Assembly (NCBI GenBank): GCA_005798965.1
Contig: SYIB01000241.1
Span: forward strand, 1-10,445
DNA length: 10,445 nucleotides
Direction: 5' to 3'
Origin: Planctomycetia bacterium
GTDB taxonomy: Bacteria; Planctomycetota; Phycisphaerae; Phycisphaerales; SM1A02
Part shown: piece by piece, positions 1-6,073 of the stretch
Layout of the letters: the number at the start of each line of letters is the position of its first letter
Position numbering within the stretch: position 1 is the stretch's first letter
Translations under genes and position numbers: made by a program
Notes under the pieces: generated by a model
Database searches by the model: none
Told to the model about the DNA's origin: nothing
Seen by the model: only the letters and a program-made list of their open reading frames with translations

Positions 1-119
1 AGGTTGCAGCGAAAGAGCGGCTCCAGCATGAGGACCAGGGGGTACTGCTTTCGCCCACGCAGCCGCTGGCCCAGCACGTAGGTCGCCACGGTCCACATCT
101 GCGAGATCGGCACTGCCAT
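1..119 (-). CDS. hpnH: HpnH, hopanoid-biosynthesis radical SAM protein (5' part only)
   Basis: Only the first 39 residues are present; the gene continues past the left edge. The N-terminus MAVPISQMW, then LRGRKQYPLVLMLEPLFRCN, matches my recollection of HpnH, in which this stretch runs straight into the CxxxCxxC motif holding the radical SAM 4Fe-4S cluster. The first of those cysteines would be C38 here; the other two lie outside the window. HpnH joins an adenosyl group to diploptene to make adenosylhopane, the first step toward extended C35 hopanoids, and is cytoplasmic. The start is the ATG at 119-117, with an AGGAG 11 nt upstream. It is transcribed divergently from the sigma factor gene. 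Other radical SAM families are possible in principle, but this N-terminus is distinctive. Confidence 0.85.
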   Translation of the reverse strand, partial: MAVPISQMWTVATYVLGQRLRGRKQYPLVLMLEPLFRCN

Positions 120-130
120 TTTTGGCTCAA

Positions 131-135
131 CTCCT
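131..135 (-). promoter_or_regulatory. Ribosome binding site of hpnH
   Basis: On the minus strand this reads AGGAG, 11 nt before the hpnH ATG. The spacing is slightly long but usable. It supports the start at 119 rather than an upstream codon. No convincing -35/-10 pair was found between here and 191. Confidence 0.55.
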
Positions 136-191
136 GTTTCAGCGTCCGAACCGGACGGGGTCCGGGATCGTAGCGACCCATCGTGGGCGCC

Positions 192-1025
192 ATGATCATT
201 CCAACCCTGCTCTCCCCCGCCACGGCCGGCTTCGGTGCGGTCAGCGGGCTGGGCTTCGGGGTGGACCTGGCCGGGCTCCTCGGCAGCGGTGGGTTGCCGA
301 TCTCTCCCGATGGCGCGTCCCCGGTCTCATCCAAGGCGGTTCCGAACGGCAAGGCGGGTCAGGCCCCTCGGGTGCAATCCTCGATCGGTCTTGATCGTTC
401 CACTAGTATGCCGCTCCCCATGGAGGACTGGGAGTCACAGACCGACGAAGCGCTGCTCAAGGCGCACCTTGACGGTCGTGACGGCGCGTTCCGCGCGCTG
501 CTTGAGCGCTACCGCGTCGAGCTCCACCGCTTCCTCACGATGTTCATGGGCTCCGCGTCGGCTGCAGACGATGTCTTCCAGGACACGTGGGTCCAAGTGC
601 ACCTCTCCGGCAGCACGTTTGACCAGGAGCGCACTTTCAAGCCCTGGCTCTTCACGGTCGCCGCCAACAAGGCACGCGATCACCTTCGCCGCCGCAAGCG
701 CCATGCCATGACCTCGATCGATGCCCCCATGCGCGGCACCGATGGCCAGGTCGCGCTGGCCGACACGATCTCACGGAACGATGAGTCGCCGAGCGATCCC
801 ATGGGTTCGCACGACGAAGCGCAGATGGTCAAGACCGTGGTGGACGGGCTTCCCGATCACCTTCGCGAAATCCTTCTCCTTGGGTATTTCCACAAGATGC
901 CGTACCAACAAATCGCCGAGACGTTGGGCATTCCGCTTGGGACCGTCAAGAGCCGCCTGCATGCGGCCGTGGCTGCCTTCGCCGATGCCTGGAAGCGCAC
1001 CCAAGCCGGACAGGATGCCGCATGA
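192..1025 (+). CDS. RNA polymerase ECF-type sigma factor with N-terminal extension
   Basis: A 277-residue sigma70-family protein of the ECF type. Region 2 covers about residues 84-170 (TDEALLKAHLDGRDGAFRAL, then ADDVFQDTWVQVH, then FKPWLFTVAANKARD). Region 4 with its helix-turn-helix covers about 215-262 (LPDHLREILLL, then YQQIAETLGIPLGTVKSRLH). It should direct core RNA polymerase to a stress- or envelope-type regulon. Recognisable homology starts near the in-frame ATGs at 408 and 420, where most ECF proteins would begin, giving about 205 residues. I chose ATG 192 because codons 192-326 keep a coding signature (by hand about 87% GC at third positions, against 69% and 60% at first and second). 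None of the starts, including GTG 183, has a clear Shine-Dalgarno. The stop overlaps the next ATG (ATGA), which implies translational coupling to the putative anti-sigma gene. Confidence 0.88.
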   Translation: MIIPTLLSPATAGFGAVSGLGFGVDLAGLLGSGGLPISPDGASPVSSKAVPNGKAGQAPRVQSSIGLDRSTSMPLPMEDWESQTDEALLKAHLDGRDGAFRALLERYRVELHRFLTMFMGSASAADDVFQDTWVQVHLSGSTFDQERTFKPWLFTVAANKARDHLRRRKRHAMTSIDAPMRGTDGQVALADTISRNDESPSDPMGSHDEAQMVKTVVDGLPDHLREILLLGYFHKMPYQQIAETLGIPLGTVKSRLHAAVAAFADAWKRTQAGQDAA

Positions 1026-1942
1026 ACCAGCACGAACCGAACCTCGATCCGCGCGATGCGCATGTTGTTGACCAGTTGGTGCAGGCCGGCTGGGATCCAA
1101 CCAAGGTCACGCCCGGTTCTCCGCAGGATGCCGATGCCCTGCGCGCGCTCGCGCGCATCGGCACGCTGCTCGATCGCTATCCAGCACCAGCACCCGATGG
1201 TGCACTCATCGATGCCACGCTGCTCTCGGTCGAGCGCGCCGATGCAGACCGAAGCGAACGCATGACCTTCACCGATGTGCCGATCGCGCGATCGCGCTGG
1301 CGCATCCCGGACTTCATCAGCGTGGCTGCATGCTTGCTGCTCTTGGTGGGCGTGGCTTTGCCGATCGCCAACCGAGTGCGATCCACCAGTTCACAGACGC
1401 TGTGCGCCAATGGGTTCCGCGAGCTTGGCTCTGCATTCACCGCCTACAGCCACGACAGCGCGGGCAATCTTCCCATGGCTGCGGGGCTGGGCTCGATGCT
1501 CAACGCGGGTCCCTCGGGCGATCTGCCCATGTCGATGCCGGCGGACAATGCGCAAGCCATCCGCGTCCTTGCTGACAAGGGATATTGCCGGCCGGGCTGC
1601 CTGCACTGCGCGGGCGCACGACAACTGTCGTTCCGCGTGCCGCTGCATGCCTCCCACGTGCGCATCACCACACTGGTGCTGTCGCCGCTCGCCGCCGACG
1701 CCAATCCGATCCTGCTCTCGCCCAAGGCGGGCATCAAGTCCGCCAGCCCCAACCACGGCGGCGAAGGGCAGAACGTGCTCTTCAGTGACGGCGCAGTGCA
1801 ATGGAAGCCGCTGCCCTTCATCAACGTCGGGCCCGAGGGTCGCCTGGACAACATGTGGACCCTGCGCGGCATTTCCGGCAGCGAAGGCGTGGACTTCAAG
1901 GGCGTGAAGTTCGACCAGTACGAAGTGTTCCTCGGCCAATAA
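1022..1942 (+). CDS. Single-pass membrane protein, probable anti-sigma factor with pilin-like H-X-DG domain
   Basis: The 306 residues fall in three parts. Residues 1-95 are cytoplasmic and lack the HxxxCxxC zinc motif of ZAS anti-sigma factors. Residues about 97-117 form one membrane segment (FISVAACLLLLVGVALPIAN). The rest should be extracytoplasmic: TLCANGFRELGSAFTAY resembles the 'CANNLRQLGLAxxxY' start common in planctomycete DUF1559-like pseudopilins, and NHGGEGQNVLFSDGAVQW (244-261) resembles their C-terminal H-X9-DG motif, here with ten residues between H245 and D256. A cluster C189-x3-C193-x2-C196 sits in between. The ATGA overlap with the sigma gene and the one-TM layout suggest a membrane anchor or anti-sigma that senses outside conditions. 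Sigma binding is inferred from context only; the N-terminal part shows no motif I recognise. Confidence 0.7.
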   Translation: MNQHEPNLDPRDAHVVDQLVQAGWDPTKVTPGSPQDADALRALARIGTLLDRYPAPAPDGALIDATLLSVERADADRSERMTFTDVPIARSRWRIPDFISVAACLLLLVGVALPIANRVRSTSSQTLCANGFRELGSAFTAYSHDSAGNLPMAAGLGSMLNAGPSGDLPMSMPADNAQAIRVLADKGYCRPGCLHCAGARQLSFRVPLHASHVRITTLVLSPLAADANPILLSPKAGIKSASPNHGGEGQNVLFSDGAVQWKPLPFINVGPEGRLDNMWTLRGISGSEGVDFKGVKFDQYEVFLGQ

Positions 1943-1951
1943 TCGCCGAGG
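1930..1951 (+). terminator. Hairpin over the stop codon of the anti-sigma gene
   Basis: CCTCGGC (1930-1936) and GCCGAGG (1945-1951) form a perfect 7-bp stem with an 8-nt loop holding the TAA stop. No T-tract follows, so it may act as a weak terminator or 3'-end stabiliser rather than a full intrinsic terminator. It separates the sigma/anti-sigma unit from the rpmI promoter. Confidence 0.35.
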
Positions 1952-1995
1952 CTCGCCAGGTCATCCACAACCCCAACCATGCATGATCGGTGCCC

Positions 1996-2024
1996 TTGCG
2001 GTGAACGCGGGTTGCCGCTACCCT
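1996..2024 (+). promoter_or_regulatory. Sigma70-type promoter of rpmI-rplT
   Basis: TTGCGG (1996-2001) and TACCCT (2019-2024) are separated by exactly 17 nt, a good housekeeping arrangement. Transcription would start near 2031, leaving a leader of about 20 nt before the rpmI ATG at 2052. That leader has no strong Shine-Dalgarno and is too short to hold a structured control site. Confidence 0.6.
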
Positions 2025-2051
2025 TTCGGATCTCTCCAAAGCGGGTGCACT

Positions 2052-2363
2052 ATGCCTAAGAACAAGAGCCACAAGGGCCTCCTCAAGCGCGTCAAGATCA
2101 CCAAGAGCGGCAAGATCAAGTTCAAGCCGCCGCGGAGCCGCCACTTGAAGAGCAACAAGACCGGCCTTCAGGTCCAGTCGTACCGCAAGTCGCGCCACGC
2201 GCGCTCGGGCGACATGGGGGCCTTCGAGAAGTTGCTGTTCCGCGGCCTGCGCTCGCAGGAACAGCACGAGGCCGATGATGCCACGGCTGCTGCCGAAACC
2301 ACCGCTGCCGCCGACACCAAGGCAGCTCCCAAGGCCAAGCGCACTGCCAAGGCCAAGGCCTGA
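2052..2363 (+). CDS. rpmI: 50S ribosomal protein L35 (bL35) with Ala/Lys-rich C-terminal tail
   Basis: A component of the large ribosomal subunit. The start MPKNKSHKGLLKRVK, then KITKSGKIKF, with dense basic residues through about residue 66, fits bL35 (usually about 65 residues, typically starting MPKMKTHRG). I start at ATG 2052 because the family N-terminus is exactly there; in-frame codons upstream to 1983 cover the promoter and read as non-family sequence. The protein has 103 residues: after the core comes an acidic patch (QEQHEADD), then about 30 residues of alanine, threonine and lysine ending AKRTAKAKA, a disordered tail like those on some GC-rich ribosomal or histone-H1-like proteins. 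rplT follows after 113 nt, the usual order, but infC does not precede it. Confidence 0.93.
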   Translation: MPKNKSHKGLLKRVKITKSGKIKFKPPRSRHLKSNKTGLQVQSYRKSRHARSGDMGAFEKLLFRGLRSQEQHEADDATAAAETTAAADTKAAPKAKRTAKAKA

Positions 2364-2383
2364 ATCGAACGTTTGACCAGATC

Positions 2384-2406
2384 GCCTCGGCCACGGTGGC
2401 CAAGGC
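2384..2406 (+). promoter_or_regulatory. Stable hairpin between rpmI and rplT
   Basis: GCCT (2384-2387) pairs with AGGC (2403-2406) and GGCCA (2389-2393) with TGGCC (2397-2401). The two stems are separated by one C/A mismatch and closed by the triloop CGG. It lies in the 113-nt spacer before rplT. L20 is known to repress its own operon by binding mRNA in Escherichia coli and Bacillus subtilis, so this could be a control or RNA-processing element. That role is inference; I did not recognise the specific L20 site. Confidence 0.4.
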
Positions 2407-2464
2407 ATTCGCACCACGACCGACGGGAACGAAGACTGGCCCAGCCAGCCCCGATCGGACAAGC

Positions 2465-2470
2465 AAGGAG
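2465..2470 (+). promoter_or_regulatory. Ribosome binding site of rplT
   Basis: AAGGAG lies 6 nt before the rplT ATG, the clearest Shine-Dalgarno in the window. It fixes the rplT start and shows that anti-SD pairing is used in this organism, although several other genes here lack it. Confidence 0.85.
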
Positions 2471-2476
2471 TGAACC

Positions 2477-2848
2477 ATGCCCCGTGCACGTAAGGGCGCA
2501 GCCCGTACCCAAGCCCGTCGTCGCCTGCTCCGCGAAGCCCGCGGTTACTTCGGCACCAAGAGCCGCCTGAAGCAGCAAGCCAAGGTCGCGCTGATGCGCG
2601 CCGGCCGCTTTGCCTGGCGTGACCGTCGCGCGCGCCGTCGCGAATTCCGCAGCCTGTGGATCACCCGCATCACGGCCGCGTGCCGCATGCGTGGCATGCG
2701 CTACAGCGTGTTCATCAACGGCCTGTCGCGCGCCTGCATCCTGCTGAACCGCAAGATGCTCAGCCAGATCGCGATCGAGGATCCGGCCACCTTCGACACG
2801 CTGGTCGAGTCGGCCAAGAAGCACACCACCTGCAAGGTGGCTGCCTGA
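2477..2848 (+). CDS. rplT: 50S ribosomal protein L20 (bL20)
   Basis: A large-subunit protein needed early in 50S assembly, and in several bacteria a repressor of its own operon. The 123 residues match the family along their whole length: basic N-terminal helix (RKGAARTQARRRLLREARGY), then SRLKQQAKVALMRAG, the hallmark WRDRRARRREFRSLWITRI near residues 47-65, YSVFINGLSRA and LNRKMLSQIAI, and a short C-terminal helix. The length is slightly above the common 118, the extra residues being the end HTTCKVAA. The start is set by an excellent AAGGAG. It is co-transcribed with rpmI and followed 28 nt later by an intrinsic terminator. Confidence 0.97.
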   Translation: MPRARKGAARTQARRRLLREARGYFGTKSRLKQQAKVALMRAGRFAWRDRRARRREFRSLWITRITAACRMRGMRYSVFINGLSRACILLNRKMLSQIAIEDPATFDTLVESAKKHTTCKVAA

Positions 2849-2875
2849 GCCGCGTGGACCAACCCCAAGCACTCC

Positions 2876-2909
2876 AACCGCCCCGCTTGACGCGGGGCGG
2901 TTGTGTTTC
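2876..2909 (+). terminator. Intrinsic terminator of rpmI-rplT
   Basis: AACCGCCCCGC (2876-2886) and GCGGGGCGGTT (2892-2902) form a perfect 11-bp stem with the 5-nt loop TTGAC. It is followed by GTGTTTC, a short T-rich stretch. It lies 28 nt after the rplT stop and is the strongest hairpin in the window. Confidence 0.85.
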
Positions 2910-2915
2910 TGGAAT
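2887..2915 (+). promoter_or_regulatory. Possible promoter overlapping the terminator, for the GT-C gene
   Basis: TTGACG (2887-2892), partly the terminator loop, is followed after 17 nt by TGGAAT (2910-2915). Transcription would start about at the ATG at 2922, making a leaderless mRNA, which agrees with the lack of a Shine-Dalgarno there. The -10 lacks the important second-position A, so this is tentative. Confidence 0.3.
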
Positions 2916-2921
2916 GCCCTG

Positions 2922-5066
2922 ATGCCGCAGACCGACCGCGCACCTTCAGCCCGCATGGCCTGGCTCGCCGCCGCGCTTGCGGCCGCGGCATGCGCGGCAT
3001 GGTGCGCATCACGCACGGGCGATCTTGGTCTAGCCCGCACCCCGGAGCTGGTTCGGGTGGCGTTCCTCTCGGCATGGCTCCCCTGCCTGTGGATGCTCTC
3101 GTCGGCGGGATGGGGCCGGCTGACGTGCAGCATGTTGCGGCTGCGTCGCAGCGATCCGGTCGAACACGCTGCGCTGGTGATGGGGGTTGGCGTGTCGATC
3201 CACTTGATCATCGATGCATGGTGCGCATGGCTGGGTGTGCTGGCGTGGCAACGTCCGATTGGTGCATCGCTGCCGATCGTGGCCGGGCTCGCCGGCCTTG
3301 TTGGCGCGTCCCGCGGAGTGACGATGGTGCCGCCTCGGCTCACATGGCTGGTGGCCTTGGCGCTGCCGATCGGCGTGCTGATTGCGGCCGCTTCGACTGC
3401 ACCCGGCTGGCTCTGGCAAACGGAGTTCGGTGGCTACGACGCATTGACCTACCACCTGCTGCTGCCACGCGAATGGCTCGATACAGGCCGCATGGCCACG
3501 CTCGATCACAACGTGTATTCGGCGCTGCCCTCGTTCATGGAGGCATCGTTCATGCAGGTGTTGGCGTTCGCGCCCGATGCCAAGGTCGCTGGCACCTGGG
3601 CGCAGTGGCTGCATGCACTGATGGCGTTTCCAGCCGCGCTGGCGTGTGCCGGTGCGGCGCGCTGCGTGGCCCGCGATGTTGGCGCATCGATCGAGGCGAT
3701 CGCTGCATCGGGCTGGTTGGCGGCGATCGCCCTGCTCACCACGCCCTGGATCATCGCCACGGGCTCGCTCGCCTACACGGAACTGCCGGTCGTGCTGGCC
3801 ATGGCGCTGGTCGTGATGCTGGTGATCGATCGGGATGATTCGCAGCGCGCCAATGTGCTCGCGCTGGCGATCATCTGCGCGGCGGCCGTCGGCGCAAAGG
3901 GCAACGCTGCAGGCGCGCTGGTCCTTCCTGCGATGGTGCTGGTCGTGACGGCACAGCGTCGACAGGCGCGATCGCTGCTCGCGTCATGCGCCATCGGCAT
4001 CGTGATCGGCGCCGTGGCGCTCATGCCTTGGTGGCTGCGCAATTGGATCGATGCCGGGCAGCCGTTTTTCCCGTTCGTGGCGGCCTTGGGCCCGGGCGAC
4101 TGGTGGACGGTCGAGCAGCAGCGCACCTTCGCTGCGGCGCATGCCGCTCCACCGGGCTGGGGCCTCACCGCACTCTGGAACGAGTGGCTGCGCTTCGGCG
4201 TCGGTGCGGCAACCAGTGTTGCCGAGCCATGGCGGCCGCAGTGGCTCCTCCTGCCGTGGATTGGACTGATCGGCGTGATCGCCGGCCTTCGCCCGCGCGC
4301 TGGCCGCCTGCCGTGGAGTGGCATCGTGCTGGCTGCGCTCGTCGCGGTGAACCTGCTGTTCTGGGTCGGTTTCACCCACCAGAAGTCGCGCTTCCTCGTG
4401 CCGATCGCTGCACCGATGGCGATCGCGGCGGGCGTCATGCTGGGTTCGCTGGCATCGCGTCGGTCGGCCGCCGCGTCGACGGGACCACAGCAGGTCCGTG
4501 CACGCGCGCAACGCACTGGCGTGAGCCTGCTGGCCATCGGCATGGCCTGTGCCGTGCCGTGGTGGTACGCCACAGACGGCCGTGCTGGTGCACCGGCAGC
4601 CGCAATCGGCGCTGAAGCCGTGTTCACGGGCGAAGCGCTCGGTGACGAACTGCGCGCAGCCGGTGCAGGCGACGATGCATGGCTCGACACCGCGCGGGCA
4701 GCATCGCCGGCGTTCGTGCTCAACGAGATGCTCGCGCCCTGCGATCGGGTCATCTCGCTCGGTGAGAGCCGCGGCTGGTACTGCAACCGCATTCCTGACT
4801 ATCACACGGTGTGGGATCGTGGACCGCTGGAACGCATGCTCTCGAGCGGCATGGCGGCAGCTGAGTGCGTGCGTGAACTCCGCAGCACCGGGTACTCCCA
4901 CGTGGTCGTCGATCACTCGATGCTTCGGCGCTGGCGCGAAAGCGGCTGGCTGGATCCGGGCATTACTGACGCGCGCGTGGGTGCCTTCCTCGAACTGCTC
5001 GACCCGGTGGCTCAGACCGCCGGTGAGTGCTCCATCCACCGCATCCCGAGAGCCGACACCCCATGA
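2922..5066 (+). CDS. Multi-pass membrane protein, GT-C-type glycosyltransferase-like
   Basis: A 714-residue protein with roughly a dozen hydrophobic segments up to about residue 550, then a soluble C-terminal part of about 165 residues. The loop EFGGYDALTYHLLLPREWL (168-186) resembles the acidic first-loop motif of GT-C/GT39-like enzymes, with D173 as the candidate key residue. Further family-like pieces are WWLRNWIDAGQPFFPF near 368-383 and HQKSRFLVPIA at 486-496. Such enzymes usually move a sugar from a polyprenyl-phosphate carrier on the outer face of the membrane; donor and acceptor cannot be read from sequence. The C-terminal part has SLGESRGWYCNRIPDYHTVW, a pattern I associate with planctomycete members. 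I start at ATG 2922; TTG 2901 lies inside the terminator, and ATG 2955 is also possible. Its stop overlaps the next gene by ATGA. Confidence 0.68.
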   Translation: MPQTDRAPSARMAWLAAALAAAACAAWCASRTGDLGLARTPELVRVAFLSAWLPCLWMLSSAGWGRLTCSMLRLRRSDPVEHAALVMGVGVSIHLIIDAWCAWLGVLAWQRPIGASLPIVAGLAGLVGASRGVTMVPPRLTWLVALALPIGVLIAAASTAPGWLWQTEFGGYDALTYHLLLPREWLDTGRMATLDHNVYSALPSFMEASFMQVLAFAPDAKVAGTWAQWLHALMAFPAALACAGAARCVARDVGASIEAIAASGWLAAIALLTTPWIIATGSLAYTELPVVLAMALVVMLVIDRDDSQRANVLALAIICAAAVGAKGNAAGALVLPAMVLVVTAQRRQARSLLASCAIGIVIGAVALMPWWLRNWIDAGQPFFPFVAALGPGDWWTVEQQRTFAAAHAAPPGWGLTALWNEWLRFGVGAATSVAEPWRPQWLLLPWIGLIGVIAGLRPRAGRLPWSGIVLAALVAVNLLFWVGFTHQKSRFLVPIAAPMAIAAGVMLGSLASRRSAAASTGPQQVRARAQRTGVSLLAIGMACAVPWWYATDGRAGAPAAAIGAEAVFTGEALGDELRAAGAGDDAWLDTARAASPAFVLNEMLAPCDRVISLGESRGWYCNRIPDYHTVWDRGPLERMLSSGMAAAECVRELRSTGYSHVVVDHSMLRRWRESGWLDPGITDARVGAFLELLDPVAQTAGECSIHRIPRADTP

Positions 5067-6019
5067 CCACCGTGAACCAATCATCATGCCGAGCCGCTCT
5101 GGTGGCGATCGCCGCAGCCTCGATGTCCGTCGGCTGTGCCAGCGAGCCGGCCGCCACCACCGCACCTGCGGCGGCGCCCGCATCGGCTCCGGTCGCCGTG
5201 ATCGATGGTCGCGTGCTCGATTGGCGCGCGTTCGGACCGCTCGTTGCCGAGGCGAGCGGTGGCCCCGTGCTGGAGGAGGTCATGCTCGAGTGGCGATGCG
5301 AGACCGAGTGTTCCAAGGCGGGTGTGGCCGTGGGCACGGAGCTCGTCCTTGCCGAAGAGCGCCGCGTGCTCGAGTCGCTGGATCAGGATCCCGAACGCGC
5401 GATGCGGTTGCTGCAATCGCTCAAGGCTCGCCAAGGGCTCGGCCCGCTGCGTTGGCAGGCGCTTCTGCGGCGCAATGCCATGCTGCGCGCCTTGGTGTCC
5501 AAGGACATCGTGCTTGACGAGGCCGTCATCGAGCAGGCACGCGACGCGCTCATCGGCCCTCGGCGCGATGCCCGGCTGATCGTGGTCGCGGACCTCGTGG
5601 CGGCCGAGCGCGTGCGTGCCGCGCTGCGCGATGGCGCATCGTTCCCCGAACTCGCCGCGCGAGAGAGCCTGGACACCAGTGCACCCCGCGGCGGGCTGGT
5701 GACCGGCGTCACTCGGCGCGATGCCGGCTACCCAAGTTCGTTCCGCGAGGCGCTCTTCACGCTTGCCCCCAACGCCGTCAGCGATCCCCTGCTCGTCGAG
5801 GACCGGTTCATGATCGTGCAGATGCTCGTGGAGAGCCTGCCCCCAACGATCGAAGCGGCCGAGCTTGATCGACGCGCACGCGAACGGGCGCGCATCGCGC
5901 AGGAGCGCGTGGCCATGGAGCGGCTGGCTGACCGGCTGCTGCGCACGACATCGCTGAGCATCTTCGACGAAGCCGCCAAGAGCAGCCTCGATCGAATGCG
6001 CACCGAACGCGCGCGATAG
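5063..6019 (+). CDS. Probable lipoprotein with parvulin-type (PpiC/SurA-like) peptidyl-prolyl isomerase domain
   Basis: 318 residues. The N-terminus (RAALVAIAAASMSVGC) is a short hydrophobic signal ending in a lipobox-like SVGC, with C25 as the candidate lipidated cysteine; serine at -3 is unusual. An Ala/Pro linker follows, then VAVIDGRVLDWRAF, like the strand that opens SurA/PrsA chaperone domains, and a helical region. Residues about 168-256 look like a parvulin domain: AAERVRAALRDGASFPELAA, the S-x-D segment ESLDTSAPRGG, FREALFTLAPNAVSDPLLVE, and the closing strand RFMIVQMLVE. Helices make up the C-terminus. It should act as an extracytoplasmic foldase or chaperone; the domain is divergent, so isomerase activity is uncertain. 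I chose ATG 5063, coupled by ATGA to the upstream gene, over GTG 5027, which would precede the signal peptide. Confidence 0.75.
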   Translation: MTTVNQSSCRAALVAIAAASMSVGCASEPAATTAPAAAPASAPVAVIDGRVLDWRAFGPLVAEASGGPVLEEVMLEWRCETECSKAGVAVGTELVLAEERRVLESLDQDPERAMRLLQSLKARQGLGPLRWQALLRRNAMLRALVSKDIVLDEAVIEQARDALIGPRRDARLIVVADLVAAERVRAALRDGASFPELAARESLDTSAPRGGLVTGVTRRDAGYPSSFREALFTLAPNAVSDPLLVEDRFMIVQMLVESLPPTIEAAELDRRARERARIAQERVAMERLADRLLRTTSLSIFDEAAKSSLDRMRTERAR

Positions 6020-6050
6020 TGCCCGGGTGATGGCGACCCAGACGAGCGAT

Positions 6051-6073
6051 GCGGTGCGTTGCGCGGGCGCCGC
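6051..6073 (+). terminator. GC-rich hairpin between the convergent genes
   Basis: GCGGTGC (6051-6057) and GCGCCGC (6067-6073) pair over 7 bp with one G-T wobble and a 9-nt loop. It is in the 54-nt gap between the parvulin gene stop and the lptG-like stop. No T-tract follows, so a role in ending transcription is only possible. The minus strand forms it less well because the wobble becomes a mismatch. Confidence 0.25.

Noticed and set aside
120..191. TACGAT on the minus strand as a -10 for hpnH
   Set aside because: No acceptable -35 lies 16-18 nt upstream (TCATGG or ATCATG), so I did not list it as a promoter.
2373..2401. TTGACC at 2373 as a promoter for rplT alone
   Set aside because: The position 17 nt downstream reads GTGGCC, with no usable -10, so no internal promoter was called.
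2826..2840. Perfect hairpin CCACCT-GCA-AGGTGG near the end of rplT
   Set aside because: It lies inside the coding region just before the stop, has no T-tract, and a stronger terminator follows at 2876-2909. Probably chance from the codons.
2168..3343. Minus-strand open frame of 391 codons across rpmI, rplT and the next gene
   Set aside because: It crosses two ribosomal protein genes and an intrinsic terminator on the other strand and has no recognisable domain.
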